This document shows positions 6,747 through 10,043 of a DNA stretch of 10,043 nucleotides, piece by piece; position 1 is the stretch's first letter; each line of letters starts with the position of its first letter. This DNA comes from an uncultured Chromatiaceae bacterium. Lineage in GTDB: Bacteria; Pseudomonadota; Gammaproteobacteria; Enterobacterales; Alteromonadaceae. The translations under genes and the position numbers were made by a program. The DNA is taken from assembly GCA_946481195.1 (NCBI GenBank), contig CAMLNG010000102.1, forward strand, positions 1 to 10,043, written 5' to 3'. A model generated the notes under the pieces. That model had not been told where the DNA came from and did no database searches. It saw nothing but the letters and a program-made list of their open reading frames with translations.

Positions 6747-8777
6747 TTATTCAGATGGGCCTTTGCCAATATAACGTTCCAGCCACTGGCCAAATTCGTG
6801 GTACCAGTAAATCGAATTTTGTGGTTTTAAGATCCAGTGGTTTTCGTCCGGGAAATATACCAGCCGGGCATCGACCCCTTTGCCTTTCAGCACGCCATAA
6901 AGCGCCAGGCCTTGTGTCACCGGTACACGATAATCCTGTTCACCATGGGTGATTAACATTGGTGTATTGAAATTTTCGGCGAACATCGCCGGGCTGGCTT
7001 TCAGCACATTGTCTTTATCTTTCCACGGCGAACCGGCATAAGCATAAGTGCGCATCAGGGTGCTGTCGGAGGCAAACTGCGCCATCAGGTCATAAACACC
7101 GGCGTGATTGACTAAGGCTTTGTATTTAGTGCTGTGGCCGGCGATCCAGCTGACCAGATAACCGCCATAACTGCCACCCGCTGCAGCGACGCGGCTTTCG
7201 TCGATATAACCGCGCGATGTCATGTAATCGATGGCTGCTTCGCTGTCAAAAAACGGTTTAGTGGCATGGTCACCGTGAATAGATTCAGTGAACGCTTCGC
7301 CAAAACCGGTCGAGCCGTGGAAGTTGGGCATAATCACCACATACCCCATGGCGGCAAATACTTGCGGATGCCAGCGGGTACCAAAAGCGTCGTTAAAAGC
7401 GCCGTGTGGGCCGCCATGCAACAGGCTCAGCAGTGGCCAGCGTTTTTTCGCATCAAAGTTGGGCGGGAAAATCGCAAACATCTGGATCGGTTTGTTGTCG
7501 GAGCCCGGGTACGTCATGTCTTCGACTTTGCCCCATTGGGTGTTTTGCTGCAGCGCTGCATTGATCTGGCTGATTTGTTTTAAGGTGCGGCTTTTATTGT
7601 CGAGCAGGAAAATTTCCGGCAACTGACTGATGCCATGCTGCACCAGCGCAAACTGCGCCGGGCCTGCGACCTGTACCTGTTCATTGCTGGCCTGACGCAA
7701 TACTTGTTTCACCGGGCCGCCCACAGCCGGTACAGAAAACAACGATACCCGCGCTTTGTCTTCAGCGAGGAAATACAGCATCTGGCTGTCTTTGCTGAAA
7801 AACCACTGCTGTGGTGACAAATCGATATTACCGGCCAGTACAGTGGCTGTTTTTGCCGCCAAGTCAAAGCGGGTCAGTTTGACATTGTCATTGCCAAAGT
7901 CAGTGCGTTTTTGTGCGCCGTACAGCAGGCTGCGGCCGTCCGGGCTAAATACTGGTTTACTGTCGTCGGCCGGGTTGGCTTCGGTCAGATTCACCGCTTT
8001 ACCGCTGCCATCGGTCGGCACTAAATACACATCAAAATTCAGGCTGTTGTACGGCGGTTTACTGCTGACAGCGCTTACGGCCAGCTGTTTGCCGTCCGGT
8101 GATAAATCAAATTCAGGCCCGCCGTCGAGGCTGGTCCATTGGCTCCATCCCGGTGTCAGCGCCTGCACGTCGCCCGATGCAATGTTGTACGCGAAAAACT
8201 GGGTGACTTTGTCGTCGGTCAGAAAATGATCCCAGTAGCGGTAAATGCGGTTTTCGCTGACTTTGGCCGAATGCAGCGGTTTTTTCTCAGCTTTTAATGT
8301 TTGGAAATCACCGGCAAAACCCGCTGGTACTTCGGCACTGAATAAAATCTTTTTACCGTCCGGAAAAAACTTTGGATTGCTGACGCTGACCGGCAAATCG
8401 GTGAGCTGGCGGGCTTCACCGCCGCCTAACGTCAGCAGTTGCAGTTGGTTCTTTTCGCCATCGCGTTTGGAGACAAACACCAGCTGACGGCCGTCCGGGC
8501 TCCAGGCTGGCTGGTTATCCGCGGCGGGATGAAAAGTTAATTGGGTTTGTTTACCAGAGCCTAGCTCCAGCAAATGCAGGTCTACGTTACTTTTGTTGTT
8601 TGCCAGATCATAGCGATTGAGGCTAAACACTGCGCGTTGACCGTCCGGCGACACCTGCATGCCGGTTGGTTTTTGCACCTGATATAAATCAGTTGCAGTC
8701 AAAGGTGCAGCCGGAGCTGCCAACACTGTGCTACCGGACAGCGTGAAGAACAAAGACAATGACCAAGATAATTTCAT
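6747..8777 (-). CDS. Exported S9-family (prolyl oligopeptidase / acylaminoacyl-peptidase-like) serine peptidase
   Basis: A 676-residue exported peptidase. Residues 1-20 form a signal peptide (MKLSW then a hydrophobic stretch ending VLA before APAAP). A beta-propeller follows (about 30-410) with repeated SPDG turns of WD40/TolB type (43-46, 93-96, 226-229, 278-281 and a related FPDG at 138-141). The C-terminal alpha/beta-hydrolase domain (about 420-672) has HGGPHG at 454-459 (oxyanion region), nucleophile Ser536 in GGSYGGY, Asp615 in GEQDYRVP and His647 in DENHW, so the triad is complete. The family cleaves short peptides, often as dipeptidyl or acylaminoacyl peptidases, here probably in the periplasm. 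The ATG at 8777 was chosen because it opens the signal peptide and has AGGA 8 nt upstream; the frame runs a further 40 codons upstream without family character. zapE follows 12 nt later. Substrate specificity cannot be read from the sequence. Confidence 0.94.
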   Translation of the reverse strand: MKLSWSLSLFFTLSGSTVLAAPAAPLTATDLYQVQKPTGMQVSPDGQRAVFSLNRYDLANNKSNVDLHLLELGSGKQTQLTFHPAADNQPAWSPDGRQLVFVSKRDGEKNQLQLLTLGGGEARQLTDLPVSVSNPKFFPDGKKILFSAEVPAGFAGDFQTLKAEKKPLHSAKVSENRIYRYWDHFLTDDKVTQFFAYNIASGDVQALTPGWSQWTSLDGGPEFDLSPDGKQLAVSAVSSKPPYNSLNFDVYLVPTDGSGKAVNLTEANPADDSKPVFSPDGRSLLYGAQKRTDFGNDNVKLTRFDLAAKTATVLAGNIDLSPQQWFFSKDSQMLYFLAEDKARVSLFSVPAVGGPVKQVLRQASNEQVQVAGPAQFALVQHGISQLPEIFLLDNKSRTLKQISQINAALQQNTQWGKVEDMTYPGSDNKPIQMFAIFPPNFDAKKRWPLLSLLHGGPHGAFNDAFGTRWHPQVFAAMGYVVIMPNFHGSTGFGEAFTESIHGDHATKPFFDSEAAIDYMTSRGYIDESRVAAAGGSYGGYLVSWIAGHSTKYKALVNHAGVYDLMAQFASDSTLMRTYAYAGSPWKDKDNVLKASPAMFAENFNTPMLITHGEQDYRVPVTQGLALYGVLKGKGVDARLVYFPDENHWILKPQNSIYWYHEFGQWLERYIGKGPSE

Positions 8778-8814
8778 ACAGGTGGTCCTGACAGAAGAAA
8801 AAGCAATGCCGGCT

Positions 8815-8844
8815 AGCATAGGGCAAGCGCGGGCTGGCAGGCAA
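8815..8844 (-). promoter_or_regulatory. Candidate promoter of the S9 peptidase-zapE unit
   Basis: On the minus strand TTGCCT (8844-8839) and TATGCT (8820-8815) lie 18 bp apart, each matching four of six sigma-70 consensus positions. The predicted leader is about 30 nt. No U-rich terminator was seen between the upstream binding-protein gene and this site, so read-through is also possible. Confidence 0.45.
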
Positions 8845-8900
8845 CCAGGTGTTGGTTCGGACCCGACAGTCGGCGGGGCCAGCCTGACCAATGGCAAATG

Positions 8901-9761
8901 TCATTGCGCCGGCTGAGCAGGAGTAACAGCAGCTGAGGGTGTTGTTTGCAGATAAGCCATCGCCACGTAGCGCTGGTAAATTTCAGTGCCTTTATTGGCT
9001 TGTAGTTGTTGCCATAACGCCCCTGCCTCAGCACGCTGCCGTTGGTAAAATTGCCGGCTGAACAGCAGGTAACCGACATTGGAATGCAGGGCAGGAGTCA
9101 ATACTTTCAGGCCCCGGTCCAGAATATTTGGTGACACCACAGATTGACCGGCGATCTTACACAAAGTGGTCACAGCATGGACCCGGCCGGCCTGTAACAG
9201 TTCCAGATCCATAGTGCCGGATAAGGTGTAATGCATCAGCACCTGTTTTGGCCCTGGTACCAACAGTGGGGCATAACCCAGCGGTCTTGCCACCACCAGA
9301 CTGTCGATCCCACTGACTTGCTGGCCATTCCAGCGCCAGCTGCTGCCAGCTCTTTGCACCAGGCAAGTTTGGTGTTCACTGAATGCCCGTTGTGGATCCG
9401 GCTGGTTGCTCAGCATCGGATAAACGCCGATGTCTTCCCGTTCGGGTCTGTAGCTGGCGACAACGGCATCGGTTTCGCCACTTTGCAGTTTGGCCAGACA
9501 GCGTTTCCAGGGGCGGCGTTCCAGTTGCAGCTGAAGGCCGGGAATTTTGCTGACCAGCAGCTGTAAGTGTTCGATAGTGGCGCCTGGATTGTCTTTAGGC
9601 ACCAATGTGCCCTGACCGCGGTAATAAGGTTCGAGTGATTTATCTTCGTAGCAAAATCGCAATAGCGTATGGCCTGTCACCACCACAGAGTCTTGCGCCC
9701 ACACGTTAGCGCAGGTCAATAAAACAGAGCATAAGGTCAATCCGGGAACAAATCGCAGCAC
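8901..9761 (-). CDS. Exported solute-binding-protein-like protein (SBP_bac_3 / amino-acid type), orphan
   Basis: A 286-residue protein with a signal peptide ending VWA before QDSV (cleavage expected after residue 22). The mature part resembles the family 3 periplasmic binding fold: an opening strand and ligand region (HTLLRFCYEDKSLEPYY), then RRPWKRCLAKLQSGETDAVVASYRPERE (83-109), a segment common in orphan proteobacterial members. Four cysteines remain after export (37, 88, 133, 201) and could form two disulfides. The tail after about residue 272 is Pro/Ala/Thr-rich and low in complexity. Translation seems to start at GTG 9761: it is the only early start in the frame (an in-frame TAG lies at 9776-9774), with AGGA 10 nt upstream. 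No ABC permease or ATPase gene is adjacent, so uptake, sensing or another role is open. The ligand is unknown. Confidence 0.8.
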   Translation of the reverse strand: MLRFVPGLTLCSVLLTCANVWAQDSVVVTGHTLLRFCYEDKSLEPYYRGQGTLVPKDNPGATIEHLQLLVSKIPGLQLQLERRPWKRCLAKLQSGETDAVVASYRPEREDIGVYPMLSNQPDPQRAFSEHQTCLVQRAGSSWRWNGQQVSGIDSLVVARPLGYAPLLVPGPKQVLMHYTLSGTMDLELLQAGRVHAVTTLCKIAGQSVVSPNILDRGLKVLTPALHSNVGYLLFSRQFYQRQRAEAGALWQQLQANKGTEIYQRYVAMAYLQTTPSAAVTPAQPAQ

Positions 9762-9806
9762 AGCACTTTCATCCTAAATGGCAGGCATCCAAATGGCCGG
9801 GACTTT

Positions 9807-9815
9807 AGTATCGCA
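9807..9815 (-). promoter_or_regulatory. Candidate extended -10 promoter of the binding-protein gene
   Basis: The minus strand reads TG-C-GATACT (9815-9807), an extended -10 with four of six consensus bases. No good -35 is present at 16-18 bp. It lies about 45 nt before the GTG start and just after the upstream terminator. Confidence 0.35.
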
Positions 9816-9832
9816 CAGATATCACTCAGAAG

Positions 9833-9863
9833 AAAAAACCGGGCAAAGAGGCATAGCTTTGCC
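9833..9863 (-). terminator. Intrinsic terminator after the alpha/beta-hydrolase gene
   Basis: In the minus-strand direction GGCAAAG (9863-9857) and CTTTGCC (9848-9842) form a perfect 7-bp stem with an 8-nt loop, followed by CGG and six T residues (9838-9833). It lies about 66 nt after the stop of the gene at the right edge. Confidence 0.85.
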
Positions 9864-9929
9864 ACGGTTGACCCAAACAGTGCGCCTGAAATAGCGGCGC
9901 CAGGGCAGGCAGGACAGGGAAAACCTTCG

Positions 9930-10043
9930 TTATTGCACCGATTGCAAAAAAGCCCGTAGCTGCGGCGCTATCGTCTGAATATTCAGCAGGCCATCCAAAT
10001 GCCCCATGTCACCCGGAATAGTCGCGAGCGTATTGGTGGCGCG
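9930..10043 (-). CDS. Probable alpha/beta-fold hydrolase, C-terminal 37 residues (partial at window end)
   Basis: An open frame enters from the right edge and ends at TAA (9932-9930). The 37 visible residues read as a C-terminus with GDMGHLDGLL (residues 11-20 of the visible part) followed by an amphipathic helix QTIAPQLRAFLQS. A Gly-His-Leu-Asp segment shortly before a final helix is what one expects around the catalytic histidine of an alpha/beta-hydrolase. The terminator downstream and coding-like composition support a real gene. With so little visible the family call is tentative and no substrate can be suggested. Confidence 0.6.
   Translation of the reverse strand, partial: RATNTLATIPGDMGHLDGLLNIQTIAPQLRAFLQSVQ

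Noticed and set aside
8778..8897. A 40-residue N-terminal extension of the S9 peptidase.
   Set aside because: The extension is not family-like, contains the candidate promoter and would bury the signal peptide.
8876..8900. Possible terminator after the binding-protein gene.
   Set aside because: Short inverted repeats exist (such as CCGACTGTCGG at about 8865-8875), but none has an adequate loop and U-tract.
9842..9863. The stem arms GGCAAAG/CTTTGCC recur in the alx leader hairpin (5424-5442), suggesting a dispersed repeat.
   Set aside because: Only the 7-bp arms agree; loops and flanks differ, and such GC-rich stems arise independently.

Overview
The window reads as a chromosomal housekeeping and metal-homeostasis stretch of a free-living gammaproteobacterium. 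The long (class II) IlvC tail, MgsA, the CueR/CopA pair, Alx/TerC and ZapE all closely resemble Escherichia coli-type proteins as I remember them. The gene mix, with a secreted S9 peptidase and an orphan periplasmic binding protein, fits an Alteromonadales- or Rheinheimera-like aquatic bacterium. That genus-level guess is inference. No insertion sequence, phage gene, CRISPR array, tRNA or rRNA was seen.

Left part (1-1089, + strand): the 3' end of ilvC (branched-chain amino acid synthesis) ends at a strong intrinsic terminator. It is followed by mgsA (methylglyoxal synthase). The mgsA stop codon overlaps the stop codon of the convergent cueR.

Copper module (1086-4309): copA (P1B copper-exporting ATPase with two metal-binding domains) and cueR (copper-sensing MerR-family activator) lie on the minus strand, 14 nt apart, and look like one operon. 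The copA promoter has a textbook CueR architecture: a 19-bp spacer holding a dyad. A small CopZ-like copper chaperone gene with a Cys-rich tail is transcribed divergently. Sensor, pump and chaperone therefore form a compact, probably copper-autoregulated unit.

Manganese module (4351-5570, minus strand): alx (TerC-family membrane protein, linked to Mn2+ export in E. coli) has a leader of about 200 nt. The leader carries a recognisable yybP-ykoY (Mn2+) riboswitch aptamer, a promoter just upstream, and a mutually exclusive anti-P1 hairpin with no U-tract. This is the most interesting non-coding element in the window.

Right part (5571-10043, minus strand): in order of transcription there is the tail of a probable alpha/beta hydrolase (cut by the window edge), a terminator, an exported solute-binding-like protein, an exported S9 prolyl-oligopeptidase-family peptidase, and zapE (division-associated AFG1-type ATPase) 12 nt after the peptidase. 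No intergenic stretch exceeds 300 nt. I see well-known families in a nicely regulated arrangement, not an obviously new system.
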